Source of the DNA: Candidatus Formimonas warabiya
GTDB taxonomy: Bacteria; Bacillota; Dehalobacteriia; Dehalobacteriales; Dehalobacteriaceae
DNA length: 64,000 nt
Direction: 5' to 3'
NCBI RefSeq assembly: GCF_002777255.1
Contig: NZ_CP017634.1
Span: forward strand, 62,001-126,000
In this document: in pieces, positions 44,202 to 52,688 of the stretch
Layout of the letters: each line of letters starts with the position of its first letter
How positions within the stretch are numbered: the stretch's first letter is position 1
Position numbers and translations under genes: made by a program
The notes under the pieces: generated by a model
The model's database searches: none
What the model was told of the DNA's origin: nothing
Seen by the model: only the letters and a program-made list of their open reading frames with translations

Positions 44202-45023
44202 ATGGCTATCCATACTCAGGACTATCTGCGCATTGATAAAATGCCTCATATTTGGTGTCCGGGCTGCGGTACCGGTATCATAGACGGAGCATTAGTAAGA
44301 GCGATCGGAAATTTAGGCTATGACCGGAACAATGTGATGGTGATTACCGGTATTGGCTGTTCCGCAAGAACAAACGCAATTCTTGATTTTAATACCTTCC
44401 AAACTACACATGGCAGAGCGTTGGGGTTTGCCACCGGGTTTAAGCTGGCAAGACCGGAAATGAAAGTAATAGTTATTACCGGAGATGGCGACGGCGCCGG
44501 TATTGGCGGCAATCACCTCATCCAGACGGCAAGAAGAAATATTGATATCACCACCATTTTGATTAATAACAGTATCTATGGCATGACAGGCGGTCAGTAC
44601 TCCCCTTTAACACCGCTGGGAAGCTATGCAACTACTGCGCCTTACGGCACGGTAGAGGATTCCTTTGATGTATGCAAATTAGTAGAAGCAGCCGGCGCAA
44701 CTTATGTGGCCAGGGCAACTGCCTACCATGTTACGCTTTTAGAAAAACTCATCATGAAGGCGATAGAACACCGGGGTTTCTCTTTTGTTGAAGCGATAAG
44801 TCAGTGCCCTGTCGGATTTGGACGCCGCAATAAAATGAAAACACCTACGGAAATGCTGAAATGGCAAAAGGAAAATGCGATAAATATAAAAGCGGCCTCT
44901 AATTATAGTGAGGAACAGCTTGCCGGAAAGTTCTTCATTGGTGAGTTTGTTGTGAAGGAAAAATCTGAATATATTGAAAGATACAATGCTTTAAAAGCAA
45001 AAGCACAAAAAAGGGGTGAATAA
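44202..45023 (+). CDS. korB: 2-oxoacid:ferredoxin oxidoreductase, beta subunit
   Basis: The 273-aa subunit binds thiamine diphosphate. It has WCPGCGTGI and the GDGDGAGIGGNHLIQTARRN motif with NNSIYGMTGGQYSP that holds the cofactor and Mg. The ATG follows korA's TAA directly, after AGAGGTGATATAA. It is one of four subunits oxidising a 2-oxoacid to acyl-CoA with ferredoxin. Confidence 0.92.
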   Translation: MAIHTQDYLRIDKMPHIWCPGCGTGIIDGALVRAIGNLGYDRNNVMVITGIGCSARTNAILDFNTFQTTHGRALGFATGFKLARPEMKVIVITGDGDGAGIGGNHLIQTARRNIDITTILINNSIYGMTGGQYSPLTPLGSYATTAPYGTVEDSFDVCKLVEAAGATYVARATAYHVTLLEKLIMKAIEHRGFSFVEAISQCPVGFGRRNKMKTPTEMLKWQKENAINIKAASNYSEEQLAGKFFIGEFVVKEKSEYIERYNALKAKAQKRGE

Positions 45024-45024
45024 T

Positions 45025-45567
45025 GTGGAGAGAAAAGAAATAGTCCTTAGCGGCTTTGGCGGTCAAGGAATTATTTTGGGTGGCCTTATTTTGGCGGAAG
45101 CAGCTGCGATATATGACGGTAAAAATGCGACCCATAATCAGTCGTATGGTCCGGAAGCCAGGGGAGGGGCCTGCAAATCTGAGGTAATTATCAGTGATAA
45201 AATGATTCACTATCCGGAAATTGAAGAACCTGATATCCTTGTTGCTTTGACGAAAGAAGCGGCAAGAAAGTTTGCCCATCATTTAAGACAGGATAGTATC
45301 GTACTGATTGATACCTGTGTGGGAGAAATAAAAGCAGGTGAAAATGTAAAAGTCTACGCTCTTCCCATTATTGAAACAGCAGCCCATGAATTGGGCAATG
45401 AGCTTGTTGCGAATATGGTGACCTTAGGCGCCTTGGCTCAAATTACCAAAATTGTTAGTAAAGAGGCGCTTGAAAAAGCATTGCTGTCCAGAGTACCCAA
45501 GGGCAGTGAAAAATTAAATAAAGATGCCCTGGATAAAGGATTTGAACTGGGAAAGATGGTGAATTAG
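45025..45567 (+). CDS. korC: 2-oxoacid:ferredoxin oxidoreductase, gamma subunit
   Basis: The 180-aa gamma subunit has LSGFGGQGIILGG, HNQSYGPEARGGACKSEVIIS and a C-terminal helical tail; it completes the enzyme. The GTG at 45025, eight bases after AAGGGG and one base after the korB stop, fits best; a GTG at 45016 overlaps korB. The next gene, sucC-like, begins three bases after its stop. Confidence 0.9.
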   Translation: MERKEIVLSGFGGQGIILGGLILAEAAAIYDGKNATHNQSYGPEARGGACKSEVIISDKMIHYPEIEEPDILVALTKEAARKFAHHLRQDSIVLIDTCVGEIKAGENVKVYALPIIETAAHELGNELVANMVTLGALAQITKIVSKEALEKALLSRVPKGSEKLNKDALDKGFELGKMVN

Positions 45568-45570
45568 CAA

Positions 45571-46719
45571 ATGAAACTCCTCGAATATCAAGGCAAAGAA
45601 GTGCTTTCGAGTTGGAATATCCGGGAACCGAAGGGAAAGGTGGTAAATAACAAGGAAGAAGCTGTCCGGGTCTTTCATGAATTAGATGAAAAAGCTGTCA
45701 TTAAAATTCAGGTGCCTGTTGGCGGCAGGGGCAAGGCCGGTGGGGTAAAAGTACTGAAAGAGGATGATGATATTCATTTATTTGTAGACAAATGGTTAGG
45801 TAAAGAGTTTAAGAGTTTTTCCGTGGAAAAATTTGTCGTGGAAGAATCTTTAGAAATTGAAAAAGAAATGTATATTAGTTTTGCTTTAAATCCTCAAATG
45901 GGCGGGCTGACTTTTATATTTTCCCAGGAAGGCGGGGTTGACATAGAAGAAATAGCCGCAAAAAGACCAGAAATGGTTTTGAAGATTAATCTAGACCCTG
46001 CACAAGAATATAAGGAATATTTTTTTCGAAAGGAATTAAGGAAGTTTGGTTTGCACGGCCAAGAACTAACCCAAATATCCGCCCTTGCCGCAAAGCTTTA
46101 CGATAACTTCGGGAAGAATGATTTGGTGCTTGTTGAAATTAATCCCCTTGTGATATTAAAAAATGGGGAAATCTCTGCCGCAGACAGCAAAATAGAAATT
46201 GATAACAGTGGGCTGTTTAGACAAAAAAGACTTCAGGTGTTTAATGAAAATACATATAAAACCGAAGCCGAAAAAGAAGCAGAAGATATTGGCGTTACTT
46301 ACGTTAAGCTAGACGGAGATATTGGTATTATTGCCAGTGGCGCCGGATTAGCCATGGAAACCATTGACTTAGTTAATGCGGCGGATCTAAGAGCAGCTAA
46401 TTTTTTGGAAACAGGCGGGGGAATAACCAAAGAATTAATCCATAGCGCATTAAACCTGGTTGTTCGAGACGAAAATATCAGAGCGGTAATAGTTAGCTTA
46501 TATGGTGGTGTAAATCCGCTGATAGAAGCGGCGAAAGGAATCGTAAGCGCAAAGGAAAGTTTTAACAGGAAAATTTTTATCGTCGTGAAAGCGCTTGGTA
46601 ATCAGCAGGAAGAATGCTGGAGGATACTAGAAAGCGCAGGAATCCCGGTTGTCAAAAATCATCGTTCCGAAGATGTGATTAGGGTATTAAAGGGTCTACT
46701 GGAGGGAATAGAAAGATGA
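45571..46719 (+). CDS. sucC: succinyl-CoA ligase (ADP-forming) beta subunit-like
   Basis: The 382-aa ATP-grasp beta subunit has KIQVPVGGRGKAGGVK, VEINPLVI, SGAGLAMETIDLV and NFLETGGG, the typical SucC blocks. It makes ATP from an acyl-CoA with the alpha subunit. Directly after korDABC it would turn the acyl-CoA product into free acid plus ATP. Succinyl-CoA is the usual substrate; malyl- or acetyl-CoA variants exist in this family. It overlaps sucD by four bases. Confidence 0.88.
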   Translation: MKLLEYQGKEVLSSWNIREPKGKVVNNKEEAVRVFHELDEKAVIKIQVPVGGRGKAGGVKVLKEDDDIHLFVDKWLGKEFKSFSVEKFVVEESLEIEKEMYISFALNPQMGGLTFIFSQEGGVDIEEIAAKRPEMVLKINLDPAQEYKEYFFRKELRKFGLHGQELTQISALAAKLYDNFGKNDLVLVEINPLVILKNGEISAADSKIEIDNSGLFRQKRLQVFNENTYKTEAEKEAEDIGVTYVKLDGDIGIIASGAGLAMETIDLVNAADLRAANFLETGGGITKELIHSALNLVVRDENIRAVIVSLYGGVNPLIEAAKGIVSAKESFNRKIFIVVKALGNQQEECWRILESAGIPVVKNHRSEDVIRVLKGLLEGIER

Positions 46720-47585
46720 GTATTCTTTTAACAAAAGATACTAGGGCGGTTATTCAGGGCATTTCGGGGAAAATTGGAAGTGTGCAGGCAATGTGGATGA
46801 AAAAGTATGGTACCAATATTGTGGCTGGCGTGACCCCCGGAAAAGGCGGCATTAAAATTGAGGAAATCCCTGTTTGTGATGATGTGGCAGAGACGGTTGA
46901 AAAATATGGGGCAAACGCTGCGGTGCTGTTTGTCCCGGCTCCTTTTGCAAAAGATGCCGTATTAGAGGCCGTTGACGCAGGTATTAAATTAATCGTATGT
47001 GTTCCTGAGCATATTCCGGTAAATGATACATTACTCATGAGAGCGAAAGCGCAAGAAAAGGGGGTAATCTTAATCGGACCTAATACACCGGGCATTATCA
47101 GTCCGGGTATTGGCAAATTGGGCATCATGCCGGCTAATATGTTTAACAAAGGCGGTATCGGTCTTATCTCTAGAAGTGGCACATTATCCTATGAAGTAGC
47201 GGGTTATATTAACGAAGCGGGTTATGGTGAAAGCACCATGATTGGTATTGGTGGTGACCAAATTCGGGGAACCGATGCCTCTTTTCTTTTAAAAGAATTT
47301 GAAGAAGACCCTGAGACAGACATGGTAGTCTTAGTAGGCGAAATTGGGGGAAGCTTTGAGGAAGATGCCGCTGCTTTTGCTAAAACTATGAAAAAACCGG
47401 TGATTGCATTTATTGCCGGGAAAAATGCTCCTGCGGGGAAAAGGATGGGTCATGCGGGGGCCATAATTACTGGCCATCAAGGAACGGTAGAATCAAAAAC
47501 CAAGGCATTACGGGAAGCTGGAGTTATGGTTGCGGAACGTATCCCGGATATTACCAGCATGATTCATAAAATATATGGGAAGTAG
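46716..47585 (+). CDS. sucD: succinyl-CoA ligase (ADP-forming) alpha subunit-like
   Basis: The 289-aa alpha subunit has the CoA-binding Rossmann start VIQGISGKIGS, GVTPGKGG, VGEIGGSFEEDAA and the phosphohistidine loop MGHAGAII. It forms the complex with the sucC-like product. It is the last gene of the operon begun at 40016; no strong terminator follows. Confidence 0.9.
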   Translation: MSILLTKDTRAVIQGISGKIGSVQAMWMKKYGTNIVAGVTPGKGGIKIEEIPVCDDVAETVEKYGANAAVLFVPAPFAKDAVLEAVDAGIKLIVCVPEHIPVNDTLLMRAKAQEKGVILIGPNTPGIISPGIGKLGIMPANMFNKGGIGLISRSGTLSYEVAGYINEAGYGESTMIGIGGDQIRGTDASFLLKEFEEDPETDMVVLVGEIGGSFEEDAAAFAKTMKKPVIAFIAGKNAPAGKRMGHAGAIITGHQGTVESKTKALREAGVMVAERIPDITSMIHKIYGK

Positions 47586-47709
47586 TATTATCGGAGCAAT
47601 ATAATGGCAAAGGGATGGAACGGACTACAATAAATATGCCTTCTGTGTGTGAATCACTTTAATTATTTGACCATATGTTGTAGTATTAAAAAAAGAAAAA
47701 ATACAATAA

Positions 47710-47730
47710 CTTATATGATGACATTATAAG
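47710..47730. promoter_or_regulatory. inverted repeat ahead of the GntR regulator
   Basis: CTTATA-tgatgacat-TATAAG, 64 bases before the regulator gene, inside the 208-bp gap after the sucD-like gene. A possible autoregulatory operator; not compared with known sites. Confidence 0.3.
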
Positions 47731-47793
47731 ATCTAAATGACATTAATAATCACGGTATATTAAAGAATGATACCAATACAGGAGGAAAAGTGC

Positions 47794-48516
47794 ATGCTAA
47801 TTAAGCGAAATAAGCTATACGAGGAAGTAGTAGAGAAAATATTAGAGATGATAAAGCAAAAGGAAATTGAAGAAGGCGAAAAATTTCCAACCGAAAAGGA
47901 ATTATCGGCTATGTTTGGTGTCAGCAGAATGGCCATAAGAGAAGCACTTTCCGCACTGCAGGCTTCCGGTGTTGTTGAAGTTAAACATGGTTCCGGGACG
48001 TATTTAAAAAATATTAATGATGACGTAATTATTAAACCTATTGCACGGGAATTGATTGCTCAAAAAGACAATTTATTAGATCTATTTGAGCTGCGGAGAG
48101 GTATTGAAACGGAAGCTGCAAGTTTGGCTGCTGTTAGAGCTTCTGATGAACAAATTAGCAAACTTAAAGAGGTACTGGCGCAAACAAGAAAAGCCCTGTC
48201 TGAAGGAAAGATGTTGGTTTCTGAGGACTTTGAATTCCATTTTGCGATTGTAGAGGCGACCAATAATAATACTTTCATCAAGGTCTATAACACGATTGCC
48301 AATAGCTTTTATGAGGGGCTTTCTTCTACTCATGAGATACTACAACAACGGTTAGGGCCGAGAGTGGTTGTATTAAGCGAACATGAAGAGATACTTAAAT
48401 ATATTGAAAAGAAAGAGCCTGAGTTGGCTAGAAGGGAAACTAGAAAGCATTTGGATAATGCATATGCCAGATTGGTTCAAGAATTGGAATGGGTTAATAG
48501 TAGAGTGAGGTGTTAG
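47794..48516 (+). CDS. GntR family regulator, FadR/FCD subfamily
   Basis: The 240-aa regulator has an N-terminal winged helix (about 8-75, FPTEKELSAMFGVSRMAIREAL) and a C-terminal FCD ligand-binding domain (about 90-230, with ELRRGIETEAASLAA and metal-binding histidines such as FEFHFAIV). FCD regulators commonly bind organic acids. ATG 47794 follows ACAGGAGGAAAAGTGC. It overlaps the LarA-like gene start region and probably controls the neighbouring operon. Confidence 0.88.
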   Translation: MLIKRNKLYEEVVEKILEMIKQKEIEEGEKFPTEKELSAMFGVSRMAIREALSALQASGVVEVKHGSGTYLKNINDDVIIKPIARELIAQKDNLLDLFELRRGIETEAASLAAVRASDEQISKLKEVLAQTRKALSEGKMLVSEDFEFHFAIVEATNNNTFIKVYNTIANSFYEGLSSTHEILQQRLGPRVVVLSEHEEILKYIEKKEPELARRETRKHLDNAYARLVQELEWVNSRVRC

Positions 48517-48518
48517 AG

Positions 48519-49772
48519 GTGGAGTTACCAAGGATTGTTAAAATCCGCCAGCAGCTGCCTAGACCCAAATTAGCTGACCCCATTGGTAAAGTCACTGAAG
48601 AGCTTAACAAATTAAATATACGGAACAAGGTAAATGACGGGAAATTAATTGCCATAACCGGCGGCAGCAGAGGTATTGCCAATATAAACTTAATATACAA
48701 GGAATTAGCGGATTATGTCAGAAAAGAGGGTGGCCGGCCCATCATTATTTCTGCTATGGGCAGTCATGGGGGAGGGACAACGGCAGGTCAAAGGGAAGTA
48801 TTGGCACATTTGGGCGTTACTGAGGACCTAATAGGATGCCCCGTTATGGCATCATGCGACATTGAACTGATCGGTAATACATCAACCCACCATCTTCCCG
48901 TGTATTGTGCCAAAGAGGCTATTACGGCCGATGGCTTAATCGTTGTGAACAGAGTAAAAGCGCACACTGCCTTTAGAGCTCCCAGAGAATCCGGTCTGCT
49001 GAAAATGCTGGCCATAGGGCTTGGCAGGACTCCAGGGGCAGATGCTATTCATTCCCGTGGTACAGAAGAAATCGGCAGTATTATTCTAGAACTTTCCAGA
49101 ATAGTGAGGGAAAAAGTAAATGTGATCGCAGGGTTGGCGATTGTAGAGAATGGATATGAAGAAACAGCAGTTATTGAAGGCCTTTATCCGGCTCAATTTG
49201 AAGCGGCAGAAGAAAGATTGCTCAAATATGCCAAAGAGTTAATGCCGAGAATTCCTTTTGATACTTTAGATCTTTTACTGATTGATGAAATGGGAAAAAA
49301 TTATAGTGGTACTGGCGTGGACACCAATGTAATTGGAAGATGGAGAATTCATGATGTAGAGGAGCCGAAGAAACCTAAAATTAAAAGAATTGGTATCTTG
49401 GATTTATCTCATGCTTCCCACGGAAATGCGAATGGGATAGGTCTGGCCGATTTTACTACGCAACGATTAGTGCATAAAATTGATTACCAAGCTACTTATT
49501 TGAATTGCTTAACGACTGGTTTTGTTTTAAGAGGGATGATTCCTGTAACTCTGGACTCAGATAAGAAATTGATAGAATCGGCATTAAGAACTTTACACCT
49601 TGCTAAACCCGAACGGGCAAAAACTTGCTGGATTAAAAATACCTTATTTTTGGATGAAATGTACTGTTCTGAAAGCTTACTGCCAGAAATAATAGGAAAT
49701 GCAAAATTAGAAGTGGTTGGAGATATACAGAATCCAAGATTTGATTGGGCAGATAATCTGATCAGGAGTTAA
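48519..49772 (+). CDS. LarA-like (DUF2088-type) protein A
   Basis: The 417-aa protein aligns over its N-terminal half with LarA. ITGGSRGI, AMGSHGGGTTAGQ with His83, KAHTAFRAPRESGLLK with His149 and Lys162, and DAIHSRG with His178 supply the same His/Lys set that holds the nickel-pincer cofactor in lactate racemase. The C-terminal half differs. The GTG at 48519 is chosen because GAGGTG lies six bases upstream and because it lines up residue for residue with the ATG of its paralogue at 60746. Possible racemase or epimerase of a 2-hydroxy acid; activity unproven. Confidence 0.75.
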   Translation: MELPRIVKIRQQLPRPKLADPIGKVTEELNKLNIRNKVNDGKLIAITGGSRGIANINLIYKELADYVRKEGGRPIIISAMGSHGGGTTAGQREVLAHLGVTEDLIGCPVMASCDIELIGNTSTHHLPVYCAKEAITADGLIVVNRVKAHTAFRAPRESGLLKMLAIGLGRTPGADAIHSRGTEEIGSIILELSRIVREKVNVIAGLAIVENGYEETAVIEGLYPAQFEAAEERLLKYAKELMPRIPFDTLDLLLIDEMGKNYSGTGVDTNVIGRWRIHDVEEPKKPKIKRIGILDLSHASHGNANGIGLADFTTQRLVHKIDYQATYLNCLTTGFVLRGMIPVTLDSDKKLIESALRTLHLAKPERAKTCWIKNTLFLDEMYCSESLLPEIIGNAKLEVVGDIQNPRFDWADNLIRS

Positions 49773-49802
49773 TGAGGCCCATGGAATATAATCAAGCAAA
49801 TT

Positions 49803-49843
49803 CCCGGTACGATGCAGTGAATTGTACCGGGTTTTGATTTTTC
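49803..49843 (+). terminator. rho-independent terminator after LarA-like protein A
   Basis: CCCGGTAC / GTACCGGG stem around a 13-base loop, followed by TTTTGATTTTT. Confidence 0.8.
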
Positions 49844-49919
49844 CCTGCACCTTGATAAAAAGGGTTACTTATTTTTCGACAAAAAAATAAATTGTTCCAT
49901 TTTGAAAAGAGGATAATTC

Positions 49920-49954
49920 TATATTATATAGAATATATTATATAGAATATAGAA
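49920..49954. repeat. 14-bp tandem repeats, candidate GntR operator
   Basis: TATATTATATAGAA occurs twice without a gap (49920-49933, 49934-49947), followed by a half copy TATAGAA. It lies 44 bases before the second GntR gene, in an A/T-rich stretch that also contains -10-like sequences. Confidence 0.5.
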
Positions 49955-49997
49955 TCATTCGGTAAAGTCAAAATAAAATAGATAAGTAGGCGAAAAT

Positions 49998-50720
49998 ATG
50001 GAACTAAAAAAAATAAACCCCCCACAAATAGGTAGGAAAACACTATCAGATCAAGTTTATGAGTTTTTAAAGGGAGCGATCATTTTCCAAGAGATACCAC
50101 AGACAAAATTAGGTGTTAAATTAAATGAAACTGAATTGGCCTCTCTTTTAGGAGTTAGCCAAACCCCGATACGAGAAGCGTTAAACATGCTTCGGAAGGA
50201 AGGCCTTGTTTTAGGCAACTCGTATCAAGGTTCAACAGTTATTGATTTTTCCATAGAGGATATTGATAACATTTTTGAAATGCGGGAAATTTTAGAGATC
50301 ACTGTGATCAGACATGCGTATCGTAAGTTTACCAAAGAAGACTATGAAAAACTTGAAGAAATTTTAAATGAATACGAAAATGTTTATTCTGATTTAGATT
50401 TTAGAGAAATATCAGAAGTAAATAACCGATTTCATAATTATTTAGTTGATAAATCAGGTAATAAATGGCTAAAAAAATTTTTGGATAGTATTAATGATTA
50501 CTTAATTATGGTCAGGTCACCCATCATGAAAACAAGGAAAGAAAACAAGGGACTAGATAATAGAGAAGCCATCATTGAACATAAGGAAATATTAAATGCT
50601 TTAAAAAATGGTGACTTAAATCAAGCTGAGATGGCCATGAAAAAGCATATTAATCGGGTAAAAAAGGAAATATGCGTATATCTTGAAAAACGTGATGCAG
50701 ACATGCCATTGAAGGAATAA
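49998..50720 (+). CDS. GntR family regulator, FCD subfamily (second)
   Basis: The 240-aa regulator has a GntR winged helix (about 15-80, LNETELASLLGVSQTPIREALNMLR) and an FCD domain (95-225) with EMREILEITVIRHA and FHNYLVDKSGN. ATG 49998 follows AGTAGGCGAAAAT, a weak ribosome site. It precedes the ComA-HPrK-pyruvate kinase cassette by 49 bases on the same strand and probably controls it. It differs clearly from the first GntR protein. Confidence 0.88.
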   Translation: MELKKINPPQIGRKTLSDQVYEFLKGAIIFQEIPQTKLGVKLNETELASLLGVSQTPIREALNMLRKEGLVLGNSYQGSTVIDFSIEDIDNIFEMREILEITVIRHAYRKFTKEDYEKLEEILNEYENVYSDLDFREISEVNNRFHNYLVDKSGNKWLKKFLDSINDYLIMVRSPIMKTRKENKGLDNREAIIEHKEILNALKNGDLNQAEMAMKKHINRVKKEICVYLEKRDADMPLKE

Positions 50721-50769
50721 TCTGGGCCGAATCCCAGTTAATTTAATAACTAAATTGGAGGAGATATTT

Positions 50770-51585
50770 ATGTGGAACGGAGTAGGTAAAATGGCTTGGG
50801 AAGGTATTATTACAGATCCTTATACAGGCAGAAATGCTGAAAAGCCCAGACGGCAAGGAAAGACAATCATATCTGACCTAGGATATGGGTTGGGGGAGAT
50901 AAAGGACTTTTTGGAAAATTGCGGGCAGTACATAGACCGGGCTAAATTGGCTTTCGGCACTACCGTTATTTACTCTAAAGATTACTTAAGAGAAAAAATT
51001 AAGTTATACAAAGAATTCGGTATCGACGTTAATCCAGGTGGGACTTGTGCTGAGATTGCTATTTACCAGGGAGTATTTGAGCCGTTTTTAGAAAAAGCAA
51101 AGGCAATGGGATTTACAACCATTGAAATATCTGACGGAACAATAAAAATGGATGATAAGGTTAGGACAAGTGTAATAACGAAGGCTTTAGAAGCTGGGTT
51201 TGAGGTTATTTCAGAAGTTGGCAAGAAACATATATCAGAACAGTTGGAGATACAAGAAGCGATTAGACAAATCAAGAGGGATTTAGAGTTGGGTGTTTCT
51301 TCGGTAACAGTGGAGTCAAGAGGATCCGCAAAAGGGATCGGGATTTATGATAAAGATGGAAAAGTGAAGGCTGATGATGTAGAAGCGATGTTAGCTGCAG
51401 GTATTGATCCCCAAAATCTCACCTGGGAAGCACCAACAAAAGATGGACAAGAGTTTTTTATAAGTTATTTTGGCAACAATGTGAATTTGGCTAATGTTAG
51501 GTATTTTGAAGTGATTGCTTTAGAGGGATTGCGCCGTGGCTTGAGAGGGGATACCTTGCATAAAATAGTTAATAACTTGCTGTAA
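50770..51585 (+). CDS. phosphosulfolactate synthase (ComA) family protein
   Basis: The 271-aa TIM-barrel protein matches the ComA family: KTIISDLGYGLGEIKDFLENCGQYIDRAKLAFG; GIDVNPGGTCAEIAIYQG; GFTTIEISDGTI; and VISEVGKKH (quoted in pieces: DLGYGLGE, KLAFGT, NPGGT, EISDGTI, SEVGKKH). ComA adds sulfite to PEP to make phosphosulfolactate in coenzyme M synthesis. Here no other coenzyme M gene is present, but a P-loop kinase and a pyruvate kinase follow, so a reverse, degradative role releasing PEP and sulfite is possible. ATG 50770 follows TTGGAGGAGATATTT. Confidence 0.8.
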   Translation: MWNGVGKMAWEGIITDPYTGRNAEKPRRQGKTIISDLGYGLGEIKDFLENCGQYIDRAKLAFGTTVIYSKDYLREKIKLYKEFGIDVNPGGTCAEIAIYQGVFEPFLEKAKAMGFTTIEISDGTIKMDDKVRTSVITKALEAGFEVISEVGKKHISEQLEIQEAIRQIKRDLELGVSSVTVESRGSAKGIGIYDKDGKVKADDVEAMLAAGIDPQNLTWEAPTKDGQEFFISYFGNNVNLANVRYFEVIALEGLRRGLRGDTLHKIVNNLL

Positions 51586-51614
51586 TATAAACAAATTAAA
51601 AGGGGTATAGAAAT

Positions 51615-52652
51615 ATGTCTTATTTTACAGATAATTCAAATCATAAAACTCTTTACGCGCAGACGAGGAAATTTGTTGAGGCCAATATTGCTGTTCATTC
51701 AAACTGTACTGAATTGATTTATCCTGATATGTATATGGATCCTGAAGTGCAGAAACGGCAGCCTGAAAAGTGGCGCAGCGTTAATGGCTTAGGAGTAAGT
51801 CAAATAGTTGACCCTGCCGGGAAACCGGATGCGGTATTATATGTACTAAATGAAAGCGGCCCTAACTCTGACCTTCGTTTATTATACCATGAAAACGAAT
51901 ATGTCATTGCCGGTCCCTTGCTTGAGTTAGAAAAGAATCCGCCGGATCGCCGCTATACTGTTTATGGTTGTGGCGGCTTACTGACTAAAATTATGGTGAC
52001 CACCCTGGAGGATCATCATGGCATTTGTAGCTTGCATGCTACAAGCATGTATTCTGAAAAAGACAATCATCTGCTTTTAGCGATCGGCGGGCCGGGCGCA
52101 GGTAAGACGATCCTATTATTGGAAGCCTGCCTGCGCAAAGGTTATAAGGTCTTAACGACAGAATATACGCATTTTAAAACTGCGGGGGATAGCATTATTT
52201 TCTATAAAGGATCTCTTTTTGACAATGTGAGAGTGGGAAATTTAATATATGATTTTCCCGAGTATGAAGCAATCTGGGGCAAAGAAATTATTACGGATAC
52301 AAAAAATGTATGGGATACAAAAGTAGCTTTAGATTTTCAACCATTACAGGTGGAAGAAAATAAAATTATTAATCCTGAAGTTACAATTGTTTTTCCTAAA
52401 ATTGAAAGTCAAAGGACAAGTGCTGATATCCAAACCATATCCTCCTATCAAACCCTATTCCAATTTTTTCTCAATGCAGGTGAACAAATAAATCGGCCTA
52501 GACTACTCTATGGGAGACTGCCTTTTTCATCCTTTGACAGTAAGAATAGAGGTATGCGGCGCCTCAAGCTGGTGCAAGATTTTCTTGATCAAGTCAATTT
52601 ACGCGCGGTAAAAACAATTTTTGCCGGTGTGAAGAACTCCTGGCCGCTGTAA
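51615..52652 (+). CDS. HPr-kinase-like P-loop protein, proposed small-molecule kinase
   Basis: The 345-aa protein has an unrecognised N-terminal part (1-130) and a core like the HPr kinase/phosphorylase C-terminal domain. HGICSLHATS (135-144) is followed by Walker A AIGGPGAGKT (156-165) and ACLRKGYKVLTTEYTHF, where HPrK has RGHRLVADD. The Mg-binding DD is therefore changed, and the domain lacks the HPrK N-terminal half. Serine-type hydroxyl phosphorylation is the family chemistry, so a hydroxy acid could be the substrate; this is inference. ATG follows AAAAGGGGTATAGAAAT, 29 bases after the ComA gene. Confidence 0.6.
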   Translation: MSYFTDNSNHKTLYAQTRKFVEANIAVHSNCTELIYPDMYMDPEVQKRQPEKWRSVNGLGVSQIVDPAGKPDAVLYVLNESGPNSDLRLLYHENEYVIAGPLLELEKNPPDRRYTVYGCGGLLTKIMVTTLEDHHGICSLHATSMYSEKDNHLLLAIGGPGAGKTILLLEACLRKGYKVLTTEYTHFKTAGDSIIFYKGSLFDNVRVGNLIYDFPEYEAIWGKEIITDTKNVWDTKVALDFQPLQVEENKIINPEVTIVFPKIESQRTSADIQTISSYQTLFQFFLNAGEQINRPRLLYGRLPFSSFDSKNRGMRRLKLVQDFLDQVNLRAVKTIFAGVKNSWPL

Positions 52653-52688
52653 ACGAAAACACTTAATCTCTTAATTAAAGGAGGAAAA

